Positions 44,788 through 53,992 are shown, counted from the first letter of the stretch. The stretch: 64,000 nucleotides of DNA from Anaerovibrio lipolyticus DSM 3074 (GCF_900141865.1 NZ_FQYW01000009.1:62001-126000); one strand, 5' to 3'. Program-made: numbers and translations. The notes: generated from the sequence alone by a model not told the origin.

Positions 44788-44862
44788 AGCTAAAACCTCC
44801 AATATAAAATCCTTATTTATATTTAACCATAAACACAAAAGAAAAACAAATGTATGTTTTGA

Positions 44863-44899
44863 ATAAAAAAAGCGACTGAAATTAATGCATCAGTCGCTT
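44863..44899 (-). terminator. Terminator of the His/Gly-rich protein gene
   Basis: AAGCGACTGA / TCAGTCGCTT hairpin (10 bp) followed by TTTTTTATTC on the minus strand. Confidence 0.9.
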
Positions 44900-44918
44900 A
44901 AGGATTTATGATATTTAA

Positions 44919-45665
44919 TTATCTGCTGGCGATAGCCCGACAATGAAGAACCTTACCAGTTACTGCATCAACATGTACCATGTAGTCTACCTTATTGGCA
45001 TTGCATAATACATTATATACTGGATGGAATTCCATTTGTGCAGGTGCAGACTTGGTATTTTCGTCCTGAGCGTTTGCATCCTGAGCATTCGCGTTATTTG
45101 CCATCATTCCATAGCCAGGCCCTCTACCAGGACCAAACTGCTGACCTTCCTGAGTTCCATTCATAGAACCACCCTGGTAACCGGCACCGTAATGACGCCC
45201 ACCGTGATGGGGACCACGATGATACCCGTTACCACCATATCCATAACAACCATTGTTATCATTGTCGTCACGATTCCAATATGGACCATGGTCGTTTATA
45301 TCATGATTAGGGCCATAGCATCTGTCGTTGTAAACGCCCTGGGTACCATCAAAATTTCTACCACGGGCCATGAAGTGACCGCCAGGACCATCACAGAGTA
45401 TGATTTCCCTCCAGGAAATGCTGGACTCATCTACCCCCATAGATTCAGCTGCTGCAGCCTTTACACTAGCTTCATCTATTACTTCCACATTATTGGCAGC
45501 TAATTTCGTCTCCACGATTTTGCTGTTGGCCTGTGCAACATTATGGAATTGATTGATTTTCTGCTGATGGCCGTACCAGCCAAGTCCACCTAATGCCACA
45601 ACACATACAACCAACGCAGCCCCTGCCTTCTTCATGGTTTTTTTAGAAATAATTTTGTTATCCAT
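44919..45665 (-). CDS. Exported His/Gly/Asn-rich protein with PepSY-like C terminus
   Basis: 248 residues from the ATG at 45665 (AAGGAGG 8 nt upstream). One N-terminal membrane helix (about 12-29), a helical segment with SVKAAAAESMGVDESS (PepSY-like), a low-complexity middle rich in Gly, His, Tyr, Asn and Asp (for example YHRGPHHGGRHYG), then a C-terminal PepSY-type strand (DYMVHVDAVTGKVLHC). Such PepSY proteins often lie beside two-component systems. Divergent from a histidine kinase whose sensor loop carries a related GRHHHGRG patch, so metal binding or metal sensing is a reasonable guess. Confidence 0.75.
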   Translation of the reverse strand: MDNKIISKKTMKKAGAALVVCVVALGGLGWYGHQQKINQFHNVAQANSKIVETKLAANNVEVIDEASVKAAAAESMGVDESSISWREIILCDGPGGHFMARGRNFDGTQGVYNDRCYGPNHDINDHGPYWNRDDNDNNGCYGYGGNGYHRGPHHGGRHYGAGYQGGSMNGTQEGQQFGPGRGPGYGMMANNANAQDANAQDENTKSAPAQMEFHPVYNVLCNANKVDYMVHVDAVTGKVLHCRAIASR

Positions 45666-45806
45666 AGTAAATTCCTCCTTGAATTTATCATCTTGTATTT
45701 TGTGTATCCTTATTGGGTACACCTGAAGTATAAATCCTAAATCTAAACAAAATATAAACTGTACATTAATATTTTCACAAATACGGATTTTTACTTGTTT
45801 AAATAT

Positions 45807-45834
45807 TTGTTAGAATTAAGGCGTATACTATTAT
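45807..45834 (+). promoter_or_regulatory. Candidate promoter of the two-component genes
   Basis: TTGTTA, 16-bp spacer, TATTAT, about 37 bp before the kinase start. Confidence 0.45.
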
Positions 45835-45872
45835 TGAAATTAAATAATATTAAGTATAAAGAGGGTGTTTCC

Positions 45873-47444
45873 ATGCGATTACGGGATATTTCCGTGAGAA
45901 AGCGTTTACTTATAACTAATTTTATGATGGTGTTTATTCCGTTCTGCGTACTAGTCATTATCAGCAGCAGTCTTATGTTGGGGATGAAGCTGATAAACGG
46001 CTCCAACCAGGACAAGATTAATTCTATGTGGCCCGAAAAGGGTCCGGCTCCTTCCATACAGTTTGCCATCAGCTCTATTAAGGTAAAGCTGGAGAACAGC
46101 AATGATCCTATGCCCGGTCCAGGCATGGGAAGACACCATCATGGTCGTGGTATGCGCAAGGGCATGAATCAAGGTCCCGGACTCAATATGCCCTTTGACA
46201 CAAATATAGAAAAAGAACTTCACGATTTAGAGCAGCTGGGAATCCAAAGTGTATTGACCCAGGACAATAATATAACCTATATATCCCCTGAGGCTGACTC
46301 ACAGGAAATAATACAAAAGGTATCCTCACGTAGTAATGGAAGCTCCATTATGCTTTGGGACGATGATATTTTTTTATTTAAATATCAGTCCTCTGACCAA
46401 CGTACCCAAATCTATTCTTATGGAAAAGCACCACTTATTACACCGGATGCTCCGCCAAAGCCTAACCCTCTTCTATACTGGGATGATATTATTACTGTAA
46501 TTATCATTGTAGCCATCATAACCATTATCCTGCTGGGATTATATTTTTCCCGACTACTGTCACGACAAATTTTGGAGCCGCTGTCCGCTCTCCGTAAGGC
46601 CTCAGCAGAAATCCGTCAGGGTAACCTTGATACACCTATAGATATCCAAACCCAGGATGAATTTGGTGATGCCTGCCGTGATTTTGAGGCCATGCGTCTG
46701 GAGCTGAAGGCAGCCCGTGAACAGCAGGAAAAATACGAGGAAAACCGCAAGGAACTCATAGCCGGCATTTCCCACGACCTGTCCACACCTCTTACATCCA
46801 TGAAGGGCTATGCCAGCGGCATTCTTGATGGAATTGCCAAAACTCCTGAAAAGCAACGCCACTATGTGGAAATGATACTCCAAGGGGCCACCACCATGGA
46901 AAAGCTGGTGGAAAGCCTGTTTTTGTTCTCAAAGCTGGATTTGGGGCGGATACCCTTTAATTTGGAAAATGTTCCTCTAAAATATTATTTTACGGATTTT
47001 TACAATGAGCAAAAGCCTCTCCTGGCAGAAAAGAACATCAATCTCACCATGGAAATTAATTTGGCAAATGAAGACGAGGGACTGGTTTCCATTGACCGAA
47101 TTCAATTTCAGCGGGTCATTGATAACCTTATCAGCAACAGCAGTAAATATTCCAACAGGGATAATGTAGATATTAACATTCGCCTTGAAGCCCTCAATGA
47201 CAGCGTTCGTATTACCTTTGCCGATAATGGCCCGGGAGTACCAACGGAGGATTTGCCAAAGCTATTTGACAGCTTCTATCGCACCGATCAGGCCCGCAGC
47301 AATGTGTCCAAGGGAAGTGGTCTGGGACTGGCTATCACCAAACGAATCATTGACGGTATGAATGGAAAAATTTGGGCTGAAAATAGACCAGCTGGAGGTT
47401 TGACCATTATAATACAGCTGCCCCAAATAACGCCTTCCTCTTAA
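45873..47444 (+). CDS. Sensor histidine kinase with His-rich periplasmic loop
   Basis: 523 residues from the ATG at 45873 (GAGGGTG upstream). Two membrane helices (about 14-36 and 205-225) bracket a periplasmic sensor of about 165 residues with PGPGMGRHHHGRGMRKGM. HAMP (about 226-280), H-box GISHDLSTPLTSMKGY (about 300), N-box DNLISNSSKYS, G-boxes DNGPGVP and GSGLGLAIT are all present. The signal is unknown; the His patch suggests a metal. The response regulator follows 60 bp downstream. Confidence 0.93.
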   Translation: MRLRDISVRKRLLITNFMMVFIPFCVLVIISSSLMLGMKLINGSNQDKINSMWPEKGPAPSIQFAISSIKVKLENSNDPMPGPGMGRHHHGRGMRKGMNQGPGLNMPFDTNIEKELHDLEQLGIQSVLTQDNNITYISPEADSQEIIQKVSSRSNGSSIMLWDDDIFLFKYQSSDQRTQIYSYGKAPLITPDAPPKPNPLLYWDDIITVIIIVAIITIILLGLYFSRLLSRQILEPLSALRKASAEIRQGNLDTPIDIQTQDEFGDACRDFEAMRLELKAAREQQEKYEENRKELIAGISHDLSTPLTSMKGYASGILDGIAKTPEKQRHYVEMILQGATTMEKLVESLFLFSKLDLGRIPFNLENVPLKYYFTDFYNEQKPLLAEKNINLTMEINLANEDEGLVSIDRIQFQRVIDNLISNSSKYSNRDNVDINIRLEALNDSVRITFADNGPGVPTEDLPKLFDSFYRTDQARSNVSKGSGLGLAITKRIIDGMNGKIWAENRPAGGLTIIIQLPQITPSS

Positions 47445-47504
47445 AAGGCCAGTGACAGCCATGATGCTAATGGATAAGCTATATTTTTTACGAGGAGTGA
47501 TTAC

Positions 47505-48206
47505 ATGAAAAAAATTTTAATTATAGAAGACGATTCAGGAATTGCAGAACTGGAAAGAGATTATCTGGAAGCCAGCGATTTCCAGGTGGAAATTGAAGCT
47601 GACGGCACGGCTGGTTTAAAACGGGCCTTAGCCGAGGATTTTGACTTGCTTATTTTGGACGTAATGTTACCGGGACAGGACGGCTTTCAGATTTGCCGTG
47701 AGCTGCGGAAGGAAAAGGAGCTACCTATTCTTATGGTTTCAGCCCGTCATGAGGACATCGATAAAATCCGGGCTCTGGGACTCGGTGCCGATGATTACGT
47801 AATAAAGCCCTTCAGTCCCAGTGAGCTGGTGGCCAGAGTCAAGGCTCATCTCGCCCGTTACCAGCGTCTAACCAAGCTAGCTGGTGACACAACGCCAAAA
47901 ATCCGCGCTATTCAAAAGGGAGATCTGGAAATCCAGCCAGATACCCACATGGTATATCATAAGGGCAATGAGATTACCCTTACCAACAAGGAATTTGAGC
48001 TGCTGTTATTTTTGGCGGAAAACCCCGGCATTGTCTTCAGCAAGGACAAGCTCTTTGACCAGATATGGGGTCTTGACGCCATGGGTGACACTGCCACAGT
48101 CATGGTACACATAAACCGGCTGCGGGAAAAAATAGAGCCGAATCCTTCCTCCCCTATTTATATAGAAACAGTGTGGGGAGCCGGCTACAGATTTTGCAAT
48201 AAATAA
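47505..48206 (+). CDS. OmpR-family response regulator
   Basis: 233 residues. Receiver domain with IIEDDSGI, phosphoacceptor Asp in LILDVMLPGQDG (about 53) and Lys in YVIKPFSPSELVARV; winged-helix output domain (about 130-230, ending WGAGYRFCNK). Partner of the preceding kinase. The divergent His/Gly-rich gene is a likely target, by position. Confidence 0.95.
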   Translation: MKKILIIEDDSGIAELERDYLEASDFQVEIEADGTAGLKRALAEDFDLLILDVMLPGQDGFQICRELRKEKELPILMVSARHEDIDKIRALGLGADDYVIKPFSPSELVARVKAHLARYQRLTKLAGDTTPKIRAIQKGDLEIQPDTHMVYHKGNEITLTNKEFELLLFLAENPGIVFSKDKLFDQIWGLDAMGDTATVMVHINRLREKIEPNPSSPIYIETVWGAGYRFCNK

Positions 48207-48232
48207 GCCTTCCTAACATAAAATATTGACAC

Positions 48233-48276
48233 TAAAAAAGCGGCTGCAATCGACTTTACGACTACAACCGCTTTTA
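48233..48276. terminator. Bidirectional terminator between the response regulator and the AGCS gene
   Basis: Long imperfect hairpin with an outer AAAAGCGG / CCGCTTTT stem; T-runs in both directions. Confidence 0.8.
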
Positions 48277-48286
48277 AATTTAACAA

Positions 48287-49702
48287 TTAATTATCAGTCT
48301 GCACAATATATTCATTTGCATCATTTTCCTCAAGGTTGGAAGTATCCACATGACCTACTACTACACTGCTAAGTGCAAACAGAGCCAGGGAGTTTGGAAT
48401 AACCATGAGATTGTTGAACATATCAGTCAGCTCCCAAACCAGATTGTTGGACAGGCAGGAGCCCATGAAAACAAAGCAAATAGCAATTACAGAGAAAACC
48501 TTTACTGCAGACTTGCCCATAAGGTACTCTACGTTAATCTTTGCAAAGAGGTTCCAGCTGAGAATAGTAGAAAATGCGAAGAATAACAGGCTGACAGCGA
48601 TAAATGCACTGCCCAAAGAGCTGCCAAAAAGACTGCTGAAAGCAATCTGAGCCATATTTGTCTTGGAAATGCCCTCTGCCGCACCGTTGGCCAGTACGCC
48701 GTCACCAGTATAAAGGGTAGTAATTACAACCAAGGCAGTCATGGTAAGAACAACGAAGGTATCAATAAATACACCAACCATAGCAACAACGCCCTGATCA
48801 TGTGGCTTTTCAACATTTGCCAAAGCGTGGGCATGTGGAGTGGAACCCATACCAGCCTCATTGGAGAACAGACCGCGCTTTACGCCCTGAGAAATAGCAG
48901 TTTTTATTGCCATACCCCAGCTACCGCCAATAATGGCATCAGGGTTAAATGCGTAGTAAAAAATAAGAGAAACAGCCTCCGGCACCCTTTCATAGTTTGC
49001 CAGAAGAATAGCCGCACCACCGATGAGATAGAAAACAGCCATAACAGGAACCAGCTTCTCAGTAATTCTGGCAATACGCTTGGTACCACCGATAAATACG
49101 AAGCCAGCCAATAATGCGATTATAATACCAACACCCCAGGCCGGAATACCAAAGGCAGCCTCACTGGTCTCACCAATGGAGTTGGACTGAACCATGCATC
49201 CCATGAAGCCCAATGCCAAGGTAATTGCTACTGCAAAGAATGCTGCCAAAAATTTGCCGAATGCGCCTGGAAATGCCTTACGGATGTAGTAAACAGGACC
49301 ACCAAGAACTGTGCCGTCCTCCTTAACGACACGAGTTACCTGAGCGAGAACTGCCTCAGCATAGTTGGTTGCCATGCCGAAGAAAGCAATAATCCACATC
49401 CAGAAAATAGCACCAGGACCACCAGTAAGGATTGCACCGGATGCACCAACCACATTACCAGTACCAACCTGGGCTGCAACCGCAGTTGCCAAAGCCTGGA
49501 AGGAGCTCATACCGCTCTTGCCATTTTCACCATGAAGGGAGAAATTGCCAAAAAAACGTCTGAAGCCTTCACCAAGGCAACGAACCTGAACGAAGCGGGT
49601 TCTAATGGTATAATACAGTCCCAAACCGATTAACAGGAAACAGAGAATGTAATCTGATAAATAGGTGTTGACCATTTGTACAAGTTCTAATAAGTAGTCC
49701 AT
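48287..49702 (-). CDS. Sodium:alanine/glycine symporter (AGCS family)
   Basis: 471 residues from the ATG at 49702 (GGAGG 8 nt upstream). A longer frame to 49882 reads through the riboswitch and terminator and is not coding. About eleven membrane helices; family signatures FQALATAVAAQVGTGNVVG (about 66-84), GGPGAIFWMW and FSNEAGMGSTPHAHA are intact. It imports alanine or glycine with sodium. Control by a glycine riboswitch favours glycine as a substrate. Confidence 0.94.
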   Translation of the reverse strand: MDYLLELVQMVNTYLSDYILCFLLIGLGLYYTIRTRFVQVRCLGEGFRRFFGNFSLHGENGKSGMSSFQALATAVAAQVGTGNVVGASGAILTGGPGAIFWMWIIAFFGMATNYAEAVLAQVTRVVKEDGTVLGGPVYYIRKAFPGAFGKFLAAFFAVAITLALGFMGCMVQSNSIGETSEAAFGIPAWGVGIIIALLAGFVFIGGTKRIARITEKLVPVMAVFYLIGGAAILLANYERVPEAVSLIFYYAFNPDAIIGGSWGMAIKTAISQGVKRGLFSNEAGMGSTPHAHALANVEKPHDQGVVAMVGVFIDTFVVLTMTALVVITTLYTGDGVLANGAAEGISKTNMAQIAFSSLFGSSLGSAFIAVSLLFFAFSTILSWNLFAKINVEYLMGKSAVKVFSVIAICFVFMGSCLSNNLVWELTDMFNNLMVIPNSLALFALSSVVVGHVDTSNLEENDANEYIVQTDN

Positions 49703-49714
49703 AATCAAATCCTC

Positions 49715-49751
49715 CAAAATAAAAAAGAGTATCATCCGAAGGACGATACTC
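49715..49751 (-). terminator. Riboswitch expression-platform terminator
   Basis: Minus strand GAGTATCGTCC / GGATGATACTC hairpin followed by TTTTTTATTTT, between the glycine aptamer and the symporter start. Its formation would depend on glycine. Confidence 0.85.
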
Positions 49752-49811
49752 CATAAAGACAAAATAAATAAACAAGGCCGCATAACTTCTAGAACATTAC
49801 TTGGCATGTCA

Positions 49812-49920
49812 CTCATCATCACTGTCTTTTTGCCTGAGAGATTCAGCTTACACTTTAAATGTAAACCTTGCACCTTCGGCACCCAATTTAATGGGATTCT
49901 CCAGAGTACCCTCCATCACC
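49812..49920 (-). promoter_or_regulatory. Glycine riboswitch (single aptamer)
   Basis: The minus strand reads the conserved core blocks GTGCCGAAGG and CTCTCAGGCAAAAAGACAG with the enclosing GGAG / CTC helices. Only one aptamer is visible. It precedes a terminator and a sodium:alanine/glycine symporter, the standard glycine-responsive arrangement for uptake or efflux. Whether glycine turns expression on or off cannot be settled from the sequence. Confidence 0.9.
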
Positions 49921-49973
49921 AGTTTGCATCGCATTCTGATGACTTCTTCGGATTAATGTAGTTAACATAGAGT

Positions 49974-50002
49974 AATATACTACTGTTTAATGTTCGTGTC
50001 AA
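49974..50002 (-). promoter_or_regulatory. Promoter of the riboswitch-symporter transcript
   Basis: Minus strand TTGACA, 17-bp spacer, TATATT; the transcript would start near 49967, just before the aptamer. Confidence 0.75.
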
Positions 50003-50088
50003 GCGGATATTTGTATTTGTATTAGCCGATCCCCCTATTTCTCCCATAATCCCTTATTTACCAAGGCTTGAAACATATATGATTATTG

Positions 50089-50232
50089 CTATATTCTGGC
50101 ATAATCTGGCATGGATGTCCGTTCATTAACATTTCTCCCAGTGGCAGTGCCGCCAAATAAAAAAGGCCAATGGATTGACAGATAATCCCTTGGCTTGTCC
50201 CTTGAACGAAACAGTTAAGAAAATATATTCAT
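50089..50232 (-). CDS. Possible 47-residue ORF in a cryptic transcript (doubtful)
   Basis: ATG at 50232 with AAGGAGG 9 nt upstream; it starts MNIFFLTVSFKGQ. The frame runs through a strong terminator hairpin (50165-50193), so most transcripts would end inside it. It lacks a recognisable domain. It may be a chance frame on a small RNA, with the ribosome site as the only positive sign. Confidence 0.2.
50152..50193 (-). terminator. Terminator hairpin with no clear gene upstream
   Basis: GCCAAGGGATT / AATCCATTGGC stem (one mismatch, 7-nt loop) followed by CTTTTTATTTGG on the minus strand. The sequence upstream on that strand (to 50326) holds no confident gene. Confidence 0.7.
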
Positions 50233-50280
50233 AGGCTGATGCCTCCTTTACATATTCATAATCCTATGATAATATCTATA

Positions 50281-50309
50281 TTGAACTACCCTACTGAATA
50301 GGGTAAATC
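50281..50309 (+). promoter_or_regulatory. Toxin-antitoxin promoter with operator in the spacer
   Basis: TTGAAC, 17-bp spacer, TAAATC (weak -10). The inverted repeat TACCCTA / TAGGGTA (50287-50305) covers the spacer and is a likely antitoxin-binding site. Confidence 0.5.
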
Positions 50310-50326
50310 TAAATAGAGGTAATCCA

Positions 50327-50680
50327 ATGAAAGTAAGCAGAAAATTTATCCACGGTGAATTATTTGAAAAGCAGTGGAAAGAACTGGGACTGACAGATGA
50401 AAATCTTAGGGAACTTCAATCTATTCTTTTGGAAAACCCTAAAATTGGTCCTGTTATGCAAGGCACCGGCCGTCTCAGAAAAGTCCGTTATAGCTATGGA
50501 AATAGAGGCAAATCCCACTGTGCCAGGGTTTGTTATGTTGATTTTGAAATTAAAGGTACAATTTTCCTTATTATGGTATTTGCGAAAAATGAGATGGAAA
50601 ATCTCTCCAAAACTGAAAAGAACAACATCAAATTATTGATTGAAAAACTTGAGAAGATTTATGTCAGAAAGGATGTGTAA
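50327..50680 (+). CDS. RelE/HigB-like type II toxin
   Basis: 117 residues. The pattern of a RelE-superfamily mRNA interferase is visible: GTGRLRKVRYS (about 46-56), ARVCYVDFEIKGTIFLIMVFAKNEM (split over about 66-90). Toxins of this family cleave mRNA on the ribosome. GAGGT lies 6 nt before the ATG. It comes first in the operon and is followed by its antitoxin, the order of HigBA systems. Confidence 0.85.
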   Translation: MKVSRKFIHGELFEKQWKELGLTDENLRELQSILLENPKIGPVMQGTGRLRKVRYSYGNRGKSHCARVCYVDFEIKGTIFLIMVFAKNEMENLSKTEKNNIKLLIEKLEKIYVRKDV

Positions 50681-50684
50681 TAAT

Positions 50685-50996
50685 ATGAGTAAAGCATACG
50701 ATATGATAAGTGCATCTTTAAATGAGATTATCGATGATATTGAAACTACCGACGGCGCCAATCTGAAACAAACTGTATTGACCATCGATGTTGATACTGT
50801 ACGAAACTTCACCCCAAGTGAAATACGAAAGATCCGTATGGAAAATAATCTTACTCAAAACCTACTTGCCAAATTTTTATGTGTAAGCAAAAAAACTATA
50901 GAAGCATGGGAAGCTGGCAGAAACACTCCAAACGGACCATCCAAGCGTCTGCTTGAGCTATTGGCCAAAAAGGCTGTAGCACCTGTTGTGTCTTAA
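50685..50996 (+). CDS. HigA-like antitoxin with XRE-type helix-turn-helix
   Basis: 103 residues from the ATG at 50685, 4 bp after the toxin stop. The C-terminal HTH reads FTPSEIRKIRMENNL with NLLAKFLCVSKKTIEAWEAG (about 43-80); the N-terminal part binds the toxin. It neutralises the toxin and probably represses the operon through the inverted repeat at 50287. No other gene is attached. Confidence 0.88.
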   Translation: MSKAYDMISASLNEIIDDIETTDGANLKQTVLTIDVDTVRNFTPSEIRKIRMENNLTQNLLAKFLCVSKKTIEAWEAGRNTPNGPSKRLLELLAKKAVAPVVS

Positions 50997-51069
50997 ATCA
51001 ATAGCAGCCCACGCTCATCATAAATACTTTCACTGTTATCCAATCTACAGCGGATTGCGACGGCAAAGC

Positions 51070-52029
51070 CTAGTCCTTTAGGGCACGGTCCAGCGCCATT
51101 ATGGTTGCTACCGCACCGTCAATCTTCTCTGTGGATTTTTCTTTGTCCGGTTTTATGTTCCCGGCTGGGTCTGTCTTTATGAAGATGTTATCCATCATCC
51201 ATCTGAGGACCGGATGACCACCATGAGCTATTTTCTGCTCCAAAGTGAGCTTCATAAGCTCCTTGGTTGGTGGGTTCATATCCTTAAAGTCCTGGCCAAA
51301 AGGAACCACAGTAAAACCCATACCCTCAAGATTCTGCACCATCTGAACAGCTCCCCAGCGGTCGTAGGCTATTTCACGGATATTGAACCTTTCATTCAGC
51401 TTATCAATGAACTGCTCAATGTAGCCGTAATGGACCACATTGCCCTCAGTTGTCAGCAATTTTCCCTGCTTCTCCCACACATCATAAGGCACATGGTCAC
51501 GCCTTACTCTTACATCAACGTTTTCCTCAGGAATCCAGAAATAAGGAAGAATATAGTATTTATCATCTTCGTCCAAAGGCGGAAACACCAGCACAAAGGC
51601 CGTAATATCTGTGGTGCTTGAAAGGTCAAGACCTCCATAGCAGATGCGACCTTCCAGATCATCCTCATTTACAACAAAGGCACATTTATCCCACTTATCC
51701 ATTGGCATCCAGCGTACAGACTGCTTTACCCATTGATTGAGTCTAAGCTGCCTGAAGGAATTTTCCTCAGCAGGATTCTGCTTGGCTGACTCACAGGCCG
51801 TTACGACCTTATCAATACCTACTGTAATCCCAAGTGAAGGATTTGCTTTCTTCCATACCTTCGGATCTGTCCAATCATCCTGCTCATCAGCACCATAGAT
51901 TACCGGATAGAAAGTCGCATCTTTTTTGCGTCCCTCCAGAATATCCTTGGCCTTCAGATGTGTTTCATAGCAGATACTGTTGGTATCGGTTCCCGCTGTG
52001 GTAATCAGAAAGTACAATGGCTGCATTCT
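51070..52029 (-). pseudogene. Phage terminase large subunit, C-terminal remnant
   Basis: About 320 residues of a Terminase_1-type TerL: RMQPLYFLITTAGTD (end of the ATPase part), KVWKKANPSLG, YGGLDLSSTTDITAFV (nuclease domain Asp) and YDRWGA, ending DGAVATIMALDRAL at its normal C terminus. The N-terminal ATPase half, with Walker A, is gone and replaced in frame by the tnpA piece at 52030-52238. No portal, capsid or small-terminase gene is near. It is a relic of a lost prophage. Confidence 0.85.
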
Positions 52030-52238
52030 GGCATATTTCTTGAAAATCATTAAACTACTTTTTCCTTTTAAGTAGCCCATAAAACTGGATATGGATAATT
52101 TCGGTGGTACACTAACCATTAAATGAACATGATCTGGGCAAATTTCACCCTCTATTATTTCCACACCTTTCCATTCACATAAAGTCCGTAAAATATCTCT
52201 TATTGCTAGCCTTTTTTCCTCAAAAAATACTTTTCTTC
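52030..52238 (-). pseudogene. IS200/IS605 transposase TnpA fragment
   Basis: On the minus strand the frame reads RRKVFFEEKRLAIRDILRTLC, then EIICPDHVHL-type HUH motif (GEICPDHVHLMVSVPPK) and SSFMGYLKGKSSLMIF, the core of an HUH Y1 transposase with its His-x-His pair. The first part of tnpA is cut exactly at the left inverted repeat of the IS66 element, and the tyrosine helix is lost at the terminase junction. Without either end it cannot work. Confidence 0.85.
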
Positions 52239-52269
52239 GTAAGCGTCAAAATATCCTATGCCTAAACAA

Positions 52270-52300
52270 GCCCAAATAAAAACGCAGCCGGTCGGCTGCG
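52270..52300 (-). terminator. Terminator at the end of the IS66 tnp genes
   Basis: Perfect CGCAGCCG / CGGCTGCG stem followed by TTTTTATTTGGG on the minus strand, 12 bp after the ancestral tnpC stop. Confidence 0.85.
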
Positions 52301-52311
52301 TAATGATTTCA

Positions 52312-53900
52312 TCATTTAGTTGGTAAGGCTACATTCCACGGGAGATACTTTTCCAAAACTGAATCGTCCTTTAAGGATTCTTCCTAGGACATGTTTGTAA
52401 AGATGTATTCCAGATATTCTTTGGTATCAACTTTGTTGGCTATGCATGTCTCTATTAAACTGTATGCTGCGGCACTGGCCTCGGCACCGGCAGGAGAGCC
52501 GGAAAATACCCAGTTTTTTCGGCCGATGGTGAATGGACGGATGCTTCTTTCAGCAAGGTTATTGGAAATGCTGCAATCACCGTCACGCAGATAGTTCATC
52601 AGTTCATTGCGGTGAGATAAGCAGTAATTTATGGCCTTGGAAAGCTTGGATGACTGTGGAACATGACCCTGTTCTTTTTCAAGGTACTCAAATAAAGCCA
52701 GAAGAATAGGCTTGGCCTCTTTTTCCCGCTGTTTTTGCCGTTCTTCAGCTGAAAGCTCCTGACAATCCTGTTCAATTTTAAATACGCGGCCCATTTCCTT
52801 AATGACACATCCTGGTATTCCTCTGGATGCTCAATATTTTCTGGCAGGGCCTCAACAAATTTACGCCTTGCATGGGCCATACAGCAGCAATGGATTACAT
52901 CATCCACTTGGCTGTATCCTGCATAGGCATCCGTGTGAAGATAACCATGGAATCCTTCAAGGAATTTGCTGGCACATGCGCCGGCTCTGGAAGGCTGGTA
53001 TTCAAAGACCCGTATGTGGTGCTTGGCATATTGTCCAGTGGAGTACAGCCACATATAGGATTTGCTCTTGTTCTTGCGTCCCTTCTCCTTAAGCACCTGA
53101 ACCGGTGTTTCATCCGCATGAAGGATATTTTCCCCAAGAAGCTGTTTTTTCATAAGCCCAATAAGTGGCTTGAGATAATCCCTGTATGCGTGCTGAATCC
53201 AGTTGGCCATGGTCTGCTTGCTGAGGTTAAGTCCCATAATCTGCCACAGTTTTTCCTGCCGCTGCAGTGGCAATGCAAACTGGAATTTGTTAAGCATGGT
53301 GGCAGTCATTACGGATGGGGTAACCGGCGAATTGGGAACCAGTGGCTTAGGTGTCGGTGCCTTTACAAATTCCACGTGTTCGTCATTTTCACATGCCTTG
53401 CACTTGTAGACCTTCTGGTATATCTCATCGACAATAATCTTTGCCGGGATAATGCGTACCTCGTCACGGACATGCTCTTTTCCAACAGGAACCAGCTCAT
53501 TGCTGCCACAGGCTGGGCAATGGCGGTCCTCTTCTGGAATATCCAAAACAACAACGTTGCGCTCTGCCTTGGAAAGATCCAGTTTCTTCTGGGTGCGCTG
53601 CTTCTTGCGCTTATGTGCCTTAACAGTTGTGGCTTCCTCGGATGGCTCGGGAGCAGCTTCCTGCTCAACCTCGTCAAAAAGGGACAACTGGTCAGGATTT
53701 GGCAATATTATCTTGGTGCGTTCAGATTTGGACGAGAAAAGGAGCTTACGCATAGAGGCAAGTTGTTCCTTCATTAGGTCCATTTCCTGCTTATGACGCA
53801 GCTCCATTTCATAATATTTTTGCTGATAGCATGACTCCATTTCAGCAATTTTTTGTTCATATTCAGCTTTGAGTTTTTCCAATAAACTATTATCTGACAC
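52312..53900 (-). pseudogene. IS66 transposase TnpC, frameshifted and with a nonsense codon
   Basis: The gene starts with a GTG at 53900 (AGGGAG upstream) and reads as a DDE transposase: CPACG zinc motif, LHADETPVQV (first Asp), LHTDAYAGYS (second Asp). At about 52800-52812 a one-base loss shifts the frame after HPEEYQD; the protein continues in the next frame with GRVFKIEQD, and the catalytic Glu in NNLAERSIRP is only there. A TAG at about 52384 then stops it 23 codons early; past that codon the ancestral tail EKYLPWNVALPTK is still readable to 52312. Two lesions make it a clear pseudogene. Confidence 0.9.
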
Positions 53901-53992
53901 ACCGATTTCTCCCTCATTTAGTATACCTTTATTGTACCACAAAACCCTTGCAAATGCAGCATTTACAAGGGCTTTGGACGAAGTATACAGTA

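Noticed and set aside
49703-49882. 60-residue N-terminal extension of the AGCS symporter
   Set aside because: It translates the glycine riboswitch and its terminator; the ATG at 49702 has an ideal ribosome site and matches family starts.
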